A stretch of 64,000 bases of DNA from Psychrobacter fulvigenes (GTDB lineage Bacteria > Pseudomonadota > Gammaproteobacteria > Pseudomonadales > Moraxellaceae). The stretch is from assembly GCF_904846155.1 (NCBI RefSeq), contig NZ_CAJGZP010000001.1, positions 1,674,001 to 1,738,000 of the forward strand, written 5' to 3'. Made by a program: the position numbers and the translations under genes. Position 1 is the stretch's first letter. The number at the start of each line of letters is the position of its first letter. Below the pieces are notes generated by a model. It did no database searches and was not told the DNA's origin. It saw nothing but the letters and a program-made list of their open reading frames with translations. Positions 17,425 to 26,230 of this stretch are shown one piece after another.

Positions 17425-18579
17425 ATGACCCAATCAACCTCTCACAACAAACCAAAATTCGCCCCGCAAATCTCCGTACCCGCCACCTATATGCGTGGCG
17501 GCACGTCAAAAGGCACCTTCTTTAAGTTATCCGACCTACCCGAGCGCTGCCAAGTGGCTGGCAAGGCGCGCGACAACTTTCTACTAAGAGTTATTGGCAG
17601 CCCAGATCCTTATGGCAAGCAAATCGATGGCTTAGGCAACGGTAGCTCTAGCACCTCTAAGACGGTTATTTTATCTAAAGCGAAACAAGCAGACCATGAT
17701 GTCAACTATCTGTTTGGGCAAGTTAATATTGCCAAACCGATGATAGATTGGGCAGGTAATTGTGGTAATTTAACTGCTGCGGTAGGCGCTTGTGCGATTA
17801 ATATGGGCTTAGTTGACGCGGATAAAATTGCTAGTAGCATTGATAAAGACGCGGATAGCGGTATTTGTGAAGTGCATATTTGGCAAGAGAATATCAGCAA
17901 AACCATCATTGCACATGTGCCTGTATACAAAGATGAGAATAGCAAGGTACAAGTCCAAGAAACGGGTGACTTTGAATTAGATGGTGTCACCTTCCCTGCT
18001 GCTGAGGTCAAAATTGAATTTATCGACCCAGTAGACTCTTCCAGTGATATGTTTCCGACCAATAATTTAGTCGATGATTTTGATGTCTCTGGTTGCGGAC
18101 TAAAGACTGATAGCGTCAAAGCGACCTTTATCAGCGCAGGTATCCCAACTATCTTTATGAAGGCAGAAGACTTAGGATTTACAGGGACTGAGTTGCAAGG
18201 CGATATCAATAGCGATGATGACACCTTAGCTAAGTTAGAGGCAATCCGTGCGCGTGGTGGCGTTGCAATGGGCTTATTTAAAGACGAGTCTGAGGCGCAA
18301 AGTAGCCAGCATATACCCAAAATCGCTTGGGTTGGCGCTGCACAAAGTTATACCGCGTCAAGTGGCAAAGAAGTTAATACAGCAGATATAGATTTAGTGG
18401 TGAGAGCGATGAGTATGGGACAGCTGCATCATGCGATGATGGGCACAGCTGCAGTGGCGATAGCTGCAGCAGCGACCACGCAAGGTACATTGGTCAATGA
18501 AGCCGCTGGCGGTGGTAGCCTTGGTGAAGTTCGTTTTGGTCATCCATCAGGTACGTTGCTCGTTGGTGGTAAGACCTAA
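17425..18579 (+). CDS. prpF: 2-methyl-aconitate isomerase PrpF, C-terminally truncated by an in-frame stop
   Basis: PrpF belongs to the diaminopimelate-epimerase-fold family and works with AcnD, isomerising the 2-methyl-aconitate it makes. Family landmarks are clear: VPATYMRGGTSKGTFF at the N-terminus, VIGSPDPYGKQIDGLGN, DWAGNCGNLTAAVGA (residues ~110-124) and LHHAMMGTAAVAI. The reading frame stops at TAA 18577-18579 after FGHPSGTLLVGGKT, giving 384 residues. The next 32 codons, in the same frame, encode the normal PrpF C-terminus, so one nonsense codon cut the protein. The lost strand lies near the end of the fold. Activity is uncertain: the remnant may still fold, the stop may be read through, or it may be a sequencing error. 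Confidence 0.9.
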   Translation: MTQSTSHNKPKFAPQISVPATYMRGGTSKGTFFKLSDLPERCQVAGKARDNFLLRVIGSPDPYGKQIDGLGNGSSSTSKTVILSKAKQADHDVNYLFGQVNIAKPMIDWAGNCGNLTAAVGACAINMGLVDADKIASSIDKDADSGICEVHIWQENISKTIIAHVPVYKDENSKVQVQETGDFELDGVTFPAAEVKIEFIDPVDSSSDMFPTNNLVDDFDVSGCGLKTDSVKATFISAGIPTIFMKAEDLGFTGTELQGDINSDDDTLAKLEAIRARGGVAMGLFKDESEAQSSQHIPKIAWVGAAQSYTASSGKEVNTADIDLVVRAMSMGQLHHAMMGTAAVAIAAAATTQGTLVNEAAGGGSLGEVRFGHPSGTLLVGGKT

Positions 18580-18678
18580 CAAGTCGATGGACGCTGGCAG
18601 GCCAAGAAAGTCTCTATGAGTCGTTCTGCCCGTCGTATTATGGTGGGTGAAGTTTTTGTGCCAAATAATAGTTTTTAG
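18580..18678 (+). pseudogene. prpF: Detached C-terminal end of prpF
   Basis: Directly after the prpF TAA, the same frame continues as QVDGRWQAKKVSMSRSARR followed by IMVGEVFVPNNSF and ends at TAG 18676-18678. This matches the usual PrpF ending (pattern xMSRSARVxMxGxVxVP). No frameshift separates it from prpF, so a single substitution created the stop. There is no start codon or ribosome binding site for separate translation. Confidence 0.9.
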
Positions 18679-18818
18679 TTAACGTATTTTGGGATGCCAA
18701 TTAAAGTCTCTATAATAGCTATCTATCTGTAAGGTACATTACAATCACTACTGGTAAGCAATTAACGAAGCTCTTTGACCGTAGTGATTTAACTGACATT
18801 AAATAGCGCTTTAATATT

Positions 18819-20666
18819 ATGCCCACTTCCCCACGCCGCGTTCCTTTAGATATCAAGCCTCCCACTAAGAAAACAGAACGGGGGGCTTTGCTGTGGTCTA
18901 TCCTAAAAAGACTTGGCGAGTTTGCTAGACCTTATCGCGGCCTATTTATACTCACGCTTATACTGACGGTGCTTGGGTCGTTTACCGCGCAGGTGAATGC
19001 CTTTGTACTGCAATATACCATTGATACCTTAACCAATCTTGTTGACTTGCCTGATCCGTGGGAAGAAGGTTTAAATTTACTGATACTCATTAGTACGGTT
19101 TTATTGGTAAAAGAGATACTAAACGTTGGTATTACCTTTGGTCAGCGCTATTTTGGTGAGCGTATCCGTATTAACTTGTCGCGTGATCTCTCACAAAAAG
19201 TAGTCGATCGCATTTTGTCTTACAAGATGGCGTTTTATACCAGTGATGAAAACGCCAGTGGTAAGCTACAAGCCCGTATTGATTTGGGTGTTAGCAGTCT
19301 CACGCAACTGGTGCAAAATTTCTTTATTGACATGCTGCCGCTGTTTGCCAGTGCCATCGTGTCATTAATCATTATGTTTAATGCCAACTTTTGGGTCGGC
19401 ATGGTTGGGCTGATTATTGTCCCAATTTACTTTTTTGTCAGTCAGAGGCAAGCGAATCGTTTACAAGGGTTTCGTAAACAAATGCGCCAATACCGTGAGA
19501 CCAAAAGCGGTTTGGTCATTTCAATTATCGACTCTATTACTGTCATTAAATCCTTTGTGCGTGAGCCGATTGAGTCTGATAAGCACTGGGAAATCCAGAA
19601 GGACATGACGGCCAATCAGCTGCGTATTCGCAGTATCGCCTTTATGTATAATGCTGGTAAGAGCTTTATTGAGCAAATCGGCGTCGTGGTAATTATTATT
19701 CTAACCGCTTATTTCGTGCTTAATGGGCAGATGACCATTGGTGCGATTATGTTTCATATCTTACTGTTTCAAAACGTCGCCGCCCCTATTCGTGAATTGC
19801 ACCGTATCTATGACCAAATCAATAATGCCCTGACCTATGCTGAAGGGTTCTTTGATATCTTGGATGATGATCAGGCGATTGAGAGCGAAGGTAAAATAGA
19901 ATGCACCGACTTAAAGGGTCATATTGAGCTAAAAGATGTTAATTTCTCCTATCCTAACGGTAAGCAGGCGCTTAAGGATGTGAGCTTTAATATTTATCCC
20001 AACCGCATTACGGCTTTGGTCGGATTAAGCGGTGCAGGTAAGAGCACCATTATCAATCTATTGGTGAAGTTTTATGATCCAAGCAGCGGCACTATTTGCT
20101 TAGATGGTCGTGATTTAGAAGAGTACAGTACCCAGAGCTTACGTGAGCAAATCGGCTTGGTACTACAAAAAAACCATATTTTTTCGGGTACTATCGCTGA
20201 CAATATTCGTTATGGTGCCATGGATGCCACTGATGAGGAGATTGTTGACGCGGCGAAACAAGCCTCTATCCACGAACAAATACTAGGCATGCCTGAAGGC
20301 TACGAAAGTGAAGCCAAACTACTCTCTGGCGGTCAGCAGCAGCGTATTGCGCTGGCACGTATGTTCTTAAAAGATCCACCGATTGTATTTTTGGATGAGC
20401 CAACAGCTAGCCTTGATGCCATTGCTACGCAGCAGATTAAGCAGAGCTTAGATTTAATAAAAAAAGACCGTACCGTGATTATCGTCTCACACAATATCTC
20501 ACAAATTATCGATGCCGATGATTTGGTGGTTATTGAAGATGGACGAGTTATGGAGACAGGAACGCACGAAGAGCTGTATGCCAATCATGGTAAGTACTAT
20601 GAGATATTTAATGCTATGTCGGATAGTTTGAACTTGGATAAAATCAGCCAGACTATCAGTGGTTGA
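18819..20666 (+). CDS. ABC transporter, fused permease and ATPase (MsbA/LmrA-like exporter)
   Basis: This 615-residue half-transporter has an N-terminal six-helix exporter domain (about residues 35-330) and a C-terminal nucleotide-binding domain. Walker A is LVGLSGAGKSTIINLL (about residue 403), the signature is LLSGGQQQRIALARM, Walker B is PPIVFLDEPTASLD and the H-loop is VIIVSHNIS. It should act as a homodimer or with a partner encoded elsewhere. The first 30 residues are basic and cytoplasmic. No strong ribosome binding site precedes ATG 18819. The substrate (lipid, drug or peptide) cannot be read from the sequence. It separates the prpBC-acnD-prpF genes from prpD. Confidence 0.9.
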   Translation: MPTSPRRVPLDIKPPTKKTERGALLWSILKRLGEFARPYRGLFILTLILTVLGSFTAQVNAFVLQYTIDTLTNLVDLPDPWEEGLNLLILISTVLLVKEILNVGITFGQRYFGERIRINLSRDLSQKVVDRILSYKMAFYTSDENASGKLQARIDLGVSSLTQLVQNFFIDMLPLFASAIVSLIIMFNANFWVGMVGLIIVPIYFFVSQRQANRLQGFRKQMRQYRETKSGLVISIIDSITVIKSFVREPIESDKHWEIQKDMTANQLRIRSIAFMYNAGKSFIEQIGVVVIIILTAYFVLNGQMTIGAIMFHILLFQNVAAPIRELHRIYDQINNALTYAEGFFDILDDDQAIESEGKIECTDLKGHIELKDVNFSYPNGKQALKDVSFNIYPNRITALVGLSGAGKSTIINLLVKFYDPSSGTICLDGRDLEEYSTQSLREQIGLVLQKNHIFSGTIADNIRYGAMDATDEEIVDAAKQASIHEQILGMPEGYESEAKLLSGGQQQRIALARMFLKDPPIVFLDEPTASLDAIATQQIKQSLDLIKKDRTVIIVSHNISQIIDADDLVVIEDGRVMETGTHEELYANHGKYYEIFNAMSDSLNLDKISQTISG

Positions 20667-20784
20667 TCTAAGAATCTTAGCATTATAAGGCGCTTCTCAT
20701 GAGGACATGCCCTCGTCATAAACTCATGATTTATAAAATAAATAACTCTGATTAGTGGTTGCTAATTGTCATCATCGGAGTAGA

Positions 20785-21252
20785 ATGCCCATTATTCATA
20801 CTAACAACGAGACACAAATGATTGATTTTTCAGCAGTTGGCTTTTCATTACCGACTACAATACCCACACTTTCAGCACCTGCTTTGAGACTTCAAAAAAA
20901 AGCTCTAGAAATGTACTTGGCTATTCCACAAGTAATGGCCACTCGTATCTGGAAGATTGCTACCACGCCTATGGATTCTAGTGCGCAGCAAGAAGAGATA
21001 TACACCATGGTAGCTGAGAAAGAAAAAGCATTTATTGAGTCTATAGGCGATATCAACTCGCAAATCATAGCGTCGCAAATTGCCTTGGGCAAACAATGGA
21101 TGAGTGATTGGCAGCGTCTTATATTAGGTAATTACAACGCCTTTAATGACTATGGCGTGCACATTGATGTAGAGGCCACCAAGATTATGGATAAAGGCAT
21201 TAGCCCTTATGCCAAAACGGTAGAAGCAAATAAAATGCGTTTGGTCAATTAA
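20785..21252 (+). CDS. Phasin-like polyhydroxyalkanoate granule-associated protein (tentative)
   Basis: This 155-residue helical protein has no membrane segment. After a short N-terminal part it has long amphipathic stretches (LRLQKKALEMYLAIPQVMAT and EEIYTMVAEKEKAFIESIGD, then SQIIASQIALGKQWMSDWQR) and ends with the KTVEANKMRL-type tail often seen in phasins. Phasins coat intracellular polyester granules. The assignment rests on composition and pattern, not a firm motif. CGGAG is close to ATG 20785; a second ATG at 20818 is possible. A strong terminator follows. Storage of propionyl-CoA-derived polymer would fit the prp neighbourhood. Confidence 0.6.
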   Translation: MPIIHTNNETQMIDFSAVGFSLPTTIPTLSAPALRLQKKALEMYLAIPQVMATRIWKIATTPMDSSAQQEEIYTMVAEKEKAFIESIGDINSQIIASQIALGKQWMSDWQRLILGNYNAFNDYGVHIDVEATKIMDKGISPYAKTVEANKMRLVN

Positions 21253-21293
21253 CGACATTTTATTACCATCAAATGGTAGTGGTATCAGCATCA

Positions 21294-21329
21294 AGGGATT
21301 AAGAAAGACAGCTTTCTTAATCCCTTTTT
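21294..21329 (+). terminator. Strong terminator after the phasin-like gene
   Basis: AGGGATTAAGAAAG (21294-21307) pairs perfectly with CTTTCTTAATCCCT (21312-21325) across an ACAG loop and is followed by TTTT. Confidence 0.93.
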
Positions 21330-21404
21330 CTTTAATAAGTAGACAACTGTTATAATGACAGAAATTCATATCAAACCCGTTTAAGGCATAAAGAAACCCT
21401 CACT

Positions 21405-22013
21405 ATGAATTGTGAATTTTCAATAAAAACCTTCGATGAGCTAACCTCAGTTGATCTCTACCATATTCTCAAAGCCCGCTCGCAAGTATTTGTTGTGGAG
21501 CAAAACTGTGCTTATCAAGACATGGATGAGGTAGATTTTGATTGTTTGCACCTAATCGCTCATCAAAATCAAGCACTGGTTGGCTATTGCCGCATCATCG
21601 GACCTGAATTCAATCCTAAGAAATCTTTAGAGCATCCATCATACTCAATGCCTGCCATTGGTAGAGTGCTGGTGTTAAGTGATTATCGAGGTCATGGCTT
21701 GGCGCGACAGCTAATGACGCACGCTATCAAACACTGCCGCAAAAAATACGGCAAAAAACCCATCATTATCTCAGCACAGACCTACTTGCTTAGTTTCTAT
21801 CAATCATTGGGATTCATCCCTGAAGGGGATTATTATCTCGAAGACAACATCGAACATGTCGTCATGGTTTTACCAATACTTAAAAAAGTCAAAGTAAAGA
21901 AGCCAAGAGCCGTCAGCTCAGAAGGGTCAGGATTTGTGACTAAGCTGTTGAGCTTTTTGCTGTTGGTACTGGGGCTTATGTTTATCGCAGGTTTGGTTTA
22001 TTTAATGACTTAA
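21405..22013 (+). CDS. ElaA-like GNAT acetyltransferase with a C-terminal membrane anchor
   Basis: This 202-residue protein has an N-terminal GNAT domain of the ElaA type (residues ~1-160). It shows LYHILKARSQVFVVEQNCAY at the start and the acetyl-CoA-binding IGRVLVLSDYRGHGLARQLM, then AQTYLLSFYQSLGFIPEGD. ElaA proteins normally end soon after this domain. Here a basic linker (KKVKVKKPRAVSSEGSGF) leads to a hydrophobic segment of about 22 residues at 179-200 (LLSFLLLVLGLMFIAGLVYL), predicting a tail-anchored enzyme facing the cytoplasm. The acceptor substrate is unknown. Confidence 0.88.
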   Translation: MNCEFSIKTFDELTSVDLYHILKARSQVFVVEQNCAYQDMDEVDFDCLHLIAHQNQALVGYCRIIGPEFNPKKSLEHPSYSMPAIGRVLVLSDYRGHGLARQLMTHAIKHCRKKYGKKPIIISAQTYLLSFYQSLGFIPEGDYYLEDNIEHVVMVLPILKKVKVKKPRAVSSEGSGFVTKLLSFLLLVLGLMFIAGLVYLMT

Positions 22014-22223
22014 GCAGCTGCTTAGGGTTACTGAGTACTTAAATCAGTCCCTAAAATCAAGCACTCAAAAAACATTCCTTTAAAAAAGCGTATTTATCAT
22101 CACATAAAGTACCAAGTCCTCATACACTAAGTCACTGTTGTTCCATATTGAGTATGTTACTTTTGAATCATGACGATCAATAATTGTCAAAAAAGTAGCG
22201 AACTCAAGGAAGAGGTAATGACT

Positions 22224-23723
22224 ATGTCCAATGTAGAAAGCAATATCCGTCCAGAATATGACGATGAGATTCAAAAAATCGCCGATTACGTGCTCAATTA
22301 CTCCATTGATAACGACTCTCCAAATAGCGCTGATGCCTGGAACACCGCGCGCTACTGCTTAATGGATACATTGGGCTGCGGTTTACTGGCACTACGCTTC
22401 CCTGAATGTACCAAGCATCTAGGCCCTGATTGTGCGGATCAGATTACGCCAAACGGTGCGCGCGTCCCTGGTACTTCTCATAGACTTGATCCCATCAAAG
22501 CCGCTTTTGATATCGGCTGTATGGTGCGCTGGCTTGACTATAACGATACGTGGCTTGCTGCCGAATGGGGACACCCCTCAGACAACTTGGGCGGTATTTT
22601 GGCAGTGGCGGATTATATCAGTCAGAAAAACGTCAGCCAAGGTCGCGCAGCGCTCACCATGAGAGACGTGCTTGAGGCCATGATCATGGCGCATGAAATT
22701 CAAGGTGTGATGGCACTTGAGAACTCATTCAACCGCGTTGGGCTAGATCATGTGCTGTTAGTTAAGCTGGCCTCAACCGCTGTCGTCGCAAAGCTATATG
22801 AATTGCCACGCGAGCGCATCATGGCGGCTATCTCACAAGCCTTTGTCGATGGTCAAGCATTACGCACCTATCGTCATGCGCCCAATGCTGGTAGCCGTAA
22901 ATCATGGGCGGCAGGTGACGCAACCAGCCGTGCTGTACGTTTGGTCGATATTACCCGTCGCGGTGAGATGGGAGTGCCTGGTGCATTAACCGCCCCGCAG
23001 TGGGGGTTTTATGATGTCTTGTTTAGTCATACCAATAAAGATCTGGCACTCAAACCTGAAAGCGAGCGCCGCTTTACTTTCCAGCGTGACTTTGGCAGTT
23101 ATGTAATGGAAAACATCTTGTTTAAGATTAGCTTCCCCGCTGAGTTTCACGCCCAAACTGCCTGTGAAGCGGCGGTGATATTGCATCCACGTATCGAAGA
23201 TAGAATCGATGATATCGAAAAAATCGTCCTGACCACCCATGAGTCAGCGATTCGTATTATCTCCAAAGAAGGAGCGCTTAATAATCCTGCTGACCGTGAT
23301 CACTGCCTGCAATATATGGTTGCTGTACCACTGTTGACTGGGGATCTAATGGCAGAGCACTATGAAGATGATTATCATGAACAGCATCCACGTATCGATG
23401 TGCTGCGACGCAAAATGGTCGTAGTAGAGGACGAAGATTACTCAAAAGACTATCATGATCCAAGCAAACGCTCTATCGCCAACGCCATCCAAATTTTCTT
23501 TAAAGATGGCAGCAGCACTGACAAAGTCGCCGTGGAATACCCCCTCGGGCACAAACGCCGCCGCGAAGCAGGCATTCCTATCTTAGAAGCGAAGTTTATG
23601 GCTAGCCTTGCCACCCGCTTTGTCGAGAGTCGTTGTGACGAGATCGTTGAGCTGTGCGCTGATCAAGCCCGACTGGAACAGACGCCAGTGCATGAGTTTA
23701 TGGACTTGTTTGTTATTAATTAG
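22224..23723 (+). CDS. prpD: 2-methylcitrate dehydratase PrpD
   Basis: This 499-residue MmgE/PrpD-family enzyme dehydrates 2-methylcitrate without an iron-sulfur cluster. Near-identical PrpD landmarks run through the sequence: [60 protein letters not shown], and [14 protein letters not shown]. Length and ending (DLFVIN) match E. coli PrpD. ATG 22224 is chosen because AAGGAAGAGG at 22206-22215 is well spaced; ATG 22218 is too close to it. It lies 3.5 kb from the AcnD/PrpF genes that perform the same step by another route, which makes the two systems redundant here. Confidence 0.95.
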   Translation: MSNVESNIRPEYDDEIQKIADYVLNYSIDNDSPNSADAWNTARYCLMDTLGCGLLALRFPECTKHLGPDCADQITPNGARVPGTSHRLDPIKAAFDIGCMVRWLDYNDTWLAAEWGHPSDNLGGILAVADYISQKNVSQGRAALTMRDVLEAMIMAHEIQGVMALENSFNRVGLDHVLLVKLASTAVVAKLYELPRERIMAAISQAFVDGQALRTYRHAPNAGSRKSWAAGDATSRAVRLVDITRRGEMGVPGALTAPQWGFYDVLFSHTNKDLALKPESERRFTFQRDFGSYVMENILFKISFPAEFHAQTACEAAVILHPRIEDRIDDIEKIVLTTHESAIRIISKEGALNNPADRDHCLQYMVAVPLLTGDLMAEHYEDDYHEQHPRIDVLRRKMVVVEDEDYSKDYHDPSKRSIANAIQIFFKDGSSTDKVAVEYPLGHKRRREAGIPILEAKFMASLATRFVESRCDEIVELCADQARLEQTPVHEFMDLFVIN

Positions 23724-23765
23724 CCGATGAATAACTAGGTTTTATGCATTAAATGTCTATAAATT

Positions 23766-23807
23766 AAAAGGGTGTGTTATGGATTTAATCTACAACACAC
23801 CCTTTTT
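23766..23807. terminator. Bidirectional terminator between prpD and the SDR gene
   Basis: AAAAGGGTGTGTT (23766-23778) pairs with AACACACCCTTTTT (23794-23807). The A and T flanks make it usable from both strands, and it lies between two convergent genes. Confidence 0.9.
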
Positions 23808-23826
23808 GATTTTTCCAAGCTCTAAT

Positions 23827-24591
23827 TTACCACGGGATTGACTCCCCTGCCCAATCGATAAAACTGCCTGACTTATCAGCACTCATACCTGATAGCACTT
23901 CCAGTAGGCATTCTGCGCTGTAGGCTGGCGAGAACAACTGCCCATCCGCGACATTACCTTGAAACGGTGCCGACAGCTGCGTATTGACCGTACCTGGTTG
24001 CATTACCACTATGCACACGTCTTTGAGTGAGCGTGCCCATTCTATACTTAAGTTTTTCATACCCATATTCAGCGCCGCCTTACTCATTCGATAGCTATAC
24101 CAGCCGCCCAATTGATTGTCACTGATACTGCCCACACGAGCTGATATGGTCGCAAAAATCGCAGGTTTGTCAGCACTGCGCTCTGCTTTTGCGAGCAGTG
24201 GTCTGATGTGCTTGGCTATGAGCAACCCTGCTAATGCATTGATTTGCATGTTTTGTAAAAAGAAATCCGTTTCCACCTGCCGAAGTGCCTTTTCTGGCTG
24301 GGCAGATTCAGTATGCAGTAGCCCCACACAGTTAATGACCCAGTCAAGATGGGTACTTTGCTGCTTAATATCGTCGGCAGCTTGCTTGATGCTGCTCTCA
24401 TCGCTGACATCCATTTGCAGCCAATACAGATTATCCGCCTCAAAATCAGGCACGCTTCTATGGTAAGTGGCAAATACTTGAATGCGATTGTTGTCATCTT
24501 GCTCATTAGCCGTCGCTGTTACCAGCTGCTGAACCATAGCCTGACCAATGCCGCCAGTTCCGCCGATGATAAGATAGGTTTTATTGTCCAT
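23827..24591 (-). CDS. Short-chain dehydrogenase/reductase (SDR) family oxidoreductase
   Basis: This 254-residue classical-type SDR has a nucleotide-binding LIIGGTGGIGQAMVQ at residues 6-20, an NNAG-like VINCVGLLHTE near residue 88, a catalytic Ser in FATISARVGS and the YxxxK motif in YSYRMSKAALNMGMK. The Asp in LQMDVSDESS is also typical. It resembles C-factor/YciK-like cytosolic SDRs; the substrate is unknown. The start is set at ATG 24591, 9 bp after AAAAGGA; an ATG at 24600 abuts that site. The left end of the tnpB element lies about 60 bp upstream and may have displaced its promoter. Confidence 0.87.
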   Translation of the reverse strand: MDNKTYLIIGGTGGIGQAMVQQLVTATANEQDDNNRIQVFATYHRSVPDFEADNLYWLQMDVSDESSIKQAADDIKQQSTHLDWVINCVGLLHTESAQPEKALRQVETDFFLQNMQINALAGLLIAKHIRPLLAKAERSADKPAIFATISARVGSISDNQLGGWYSYRMSKAALNMGMKNLSIEWARSLKDVCIVVMQPGTVNTQLSAPFQGNVADGQLFSPAYSAECLLEVLSGMSADKSGSFIDWAGESIPW

Positions 24592-24657
24592 ATGGCACAT
24601 TCCTTTTCAGTTTTATTCCTTTTAGGTATCATTTTAACATTTCAGCGCAGAACTCCC

Positions 24658-24672
24658 CTACTTCTAAAGTAG
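24658..24672 (+). repeat. Left-end hairpin of the tnpB element
   Basis: A 6-bp stem, CTACTT with AAGTAG, has a 3-nt loop and is followed by TGGTATG. It aligns with the right-end hairpin at 25971-25984 and is the kind of structure TnpA recognises in IS605 ends. Confidence 0.65.
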
Positions 24673-24758
24673 TGGTATGAATGCGTTATTGATAACTACC
24701 CTTACTCCCTATGGTATTATAATTAATAATTATAACGCCAATTAACGACAAGCTCCTT

Positions 24759-25907
24759 ATGACCAAGCAAATCCTAAAAGCCCATAAAGTCAGGCTGTAC
24801 CCCAATGAAGAACAGCAAATATTCTTTGCCAAATCATTCGGCTGCACACGCTTTATCTGGAATAGGATGCTTAGTGACAAGATTGAGCATTATAAAAGCA
24901 CCAAGACCGAGCTTAAAAACACTCCTGCGCAATATAAAAAAGAATTTGACTGGCTAAAAGAAGTCGATAGCTTTGCACTGGCTAACGTCCAGCAAAATCT
25001 TAGAGCCGCTTATAGTAAATTCTTCAAAGGTTTTGGCTTCCCAAAATTCAAAAAAAAAGGACACCGCGACAGCTACACCACCAACAACCAAAAAGGCACA
25101 GTAGCGGTCACAAACAACACCGTCAAACTACCTAAAATTGGTCATATTAAAGCCAAATTCCCAAGTATTATTAATGGCCTAATCAAAAGTACCACCATCA
25201 GCAAAACTCCATCAGGCAAGTACTATGCCAGCTTATTGGTTGAAACGGTTGTCGAACCATTCACTAAAACACACTCAAAAGTAGGTATTGATTTAGGCTT
25301 AACCGACTTTATCGTCTTATCAGACGGCACAAAAGTGGCTAATCTTAAGTTTCTAGCAAAGCTACAAGCTCAGCTTACGCGAGAACAAAAAATTTTAGCC
25401 AAACGACGAGAGGGTGCTAAAGCCGCCAATCGCAAATTATCAGACAGTCGCAACTATCAAAAGCAAAAAATCAAAGTCGCCAAAGTCTACGAGCGTATCA
25501 CCAATTGCCGAAAAGACTTTCTACACAAACTCTCATTCAATCTCATCAAAAACCACGATGTGATTGCCATAGAGGACTTAAACGTCAAAAGCATGGTTAA
25601 GAACAAAAAGTTGTCTAAAGCCATATCAGACAGCTCATGGTCAGCCTTTACTACCATGCTGGCTTATAAAGCGGACTGGTACGGCAAAAAGCTTGTCAAA
25701 ATAGACCGATGGTATCCATCTTCTAAGACCTGCTCAGGCTGTGGGCACTTACTGACTAAAGCTGAGCTACCATTACAGGTGAGATCATGGAATTGTCCAG
25801 ACTGTCTGCAGGACAATGATAGAGACATCAACGCCAGTATCAATATCCTCAATGAGGGTTTGAGACTGGCAACACTCAAAACCGTCGGTGCGACGGGGTT
25901 AGCTTAG
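24759..25907 (+). CDS. tnpB: RNA-guided endonuclease TnpB
   Basis: This 382-residue TnpB of the IS605/IS1341 type appears intact. The N-terminal helix-turn-helix region begins KAHKVRLYPNEEQQIFFAKS. The RuvC catalytic residues are seen as Asp in KVGIDLGLTDFIVLSDG (about residue 180), Glu in DVIAIEDLNVKSM (about residue 275) and Asp in DNDRDINASINI (about residue 360). The zinc finger SKTCSGCGHLL...SWNCPDC lies between the last two. Characterised TnpB proteins use an omega RNA from the 3' end of their own gene and element and cut DNA next to a short motif, which helps keep the element in place. The function here is inferred from that family. Confidence 0.93.
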   Translation: MTKQILKAHKVRLYPNEEQQIFFAKSFGCTRFIWNRMLSDKIEHYKSTKTELKNTPAQYKKEFDWLKEVDSFALANVQQNLRAAYSKFFKGFGFPKFKKKGHRDSYTTNNQKGTVAVTNNTVKLPKIGHIKAKFPSIINGLIKSTTISKTPSGKYYASLLVETVVEPFTKTHSKVGIDLGLTDFIVLSDGTKVANLKFLAKLQAQLTREQKILAKRREGAKAANRKLSDSRNYQKQKIKVAKVYERITNCRKDFLHKLSFNLIKNHDVIAIEDLNVKSMVKNKKLSKAISDSSWSAFTTMLAYKADWYGKKLVKIDRWYPSSKTCSGCGHLLTKAELPLQVRSWNCPDCLQDNDRDINASINILNEGLRLATLKTVGATGLA

Positions 25908-25970
25908 TCCATTTGCCTAACCGCTGATACAAAACATCGTATCAAGTATGGGTATTACCTAAGAAACCCT

Positions 25971-25984
25971 TACCTCTTTAGGTA
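25971..25984 (+). repeat. Right-end hairpin of the tnpB element
   Basis: TACCT, loop CTTT, AGGTA, followed by GTGGGTAG. It lies 64-77 bp after the tnpB stop codon. In related elements this region forms the end of the omega RNA scaffold, with the guide being the DNA just beyond the right end. Confidence 0.65.
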
Positions 25985-25995
25985 GTGGGTAGTTC

Positions 25996-26230
25996 ATTAT
26001 AAACGCTATTGTTAGCTTTAACATAGCATACTGTATGGCAGATAATTAGAGACAATTTATTATTAGCTGAGCAGTTGCCAAGGTATAGCTATTGTTTCTA
26101 GGAAAATACGCATGGATTAAGTATGGACAATCCTAAATAATACTATTTCCAAATGCGCTACAATACATTTGAATGACTATTTATTTGCACGACTTAATAT
26201 TTGTATTATTTACAGGGATATCACCCCATC
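25996..26230. other. AT-rich gap between the tnpB element and the DUF2868 gene
   Basis: This stretch is 235 bp of very AT-rich DNA that should contain the DUF2868 promoter and, at its left edge, the flank that would act as the TnpB guide. No gene or stable hairpin is seen. Confidence 0.35.

Larger units (their letters stand above)
24655..25995 (+). mobile_element. IS200/IS605-type element carrying only tnpB (IS1341-like)
   Basis: The tnpB gene is bracketed by two similar subterminal hairpins in the same orientation, as expected for single-strand-transposing IS605 elements. The left one centres on CTACTT CTA AAGTAG (24658-24672) and the right one on TACCT CTTT AGGTA (25971-25984), each followed by GTGG(T/G)TA. 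There is no tnpA transposase, so movement would need TnpA in trans. Exact ends cannot be fixed without an empty site, so the boundaries are approximate. Confidence 0.75.
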
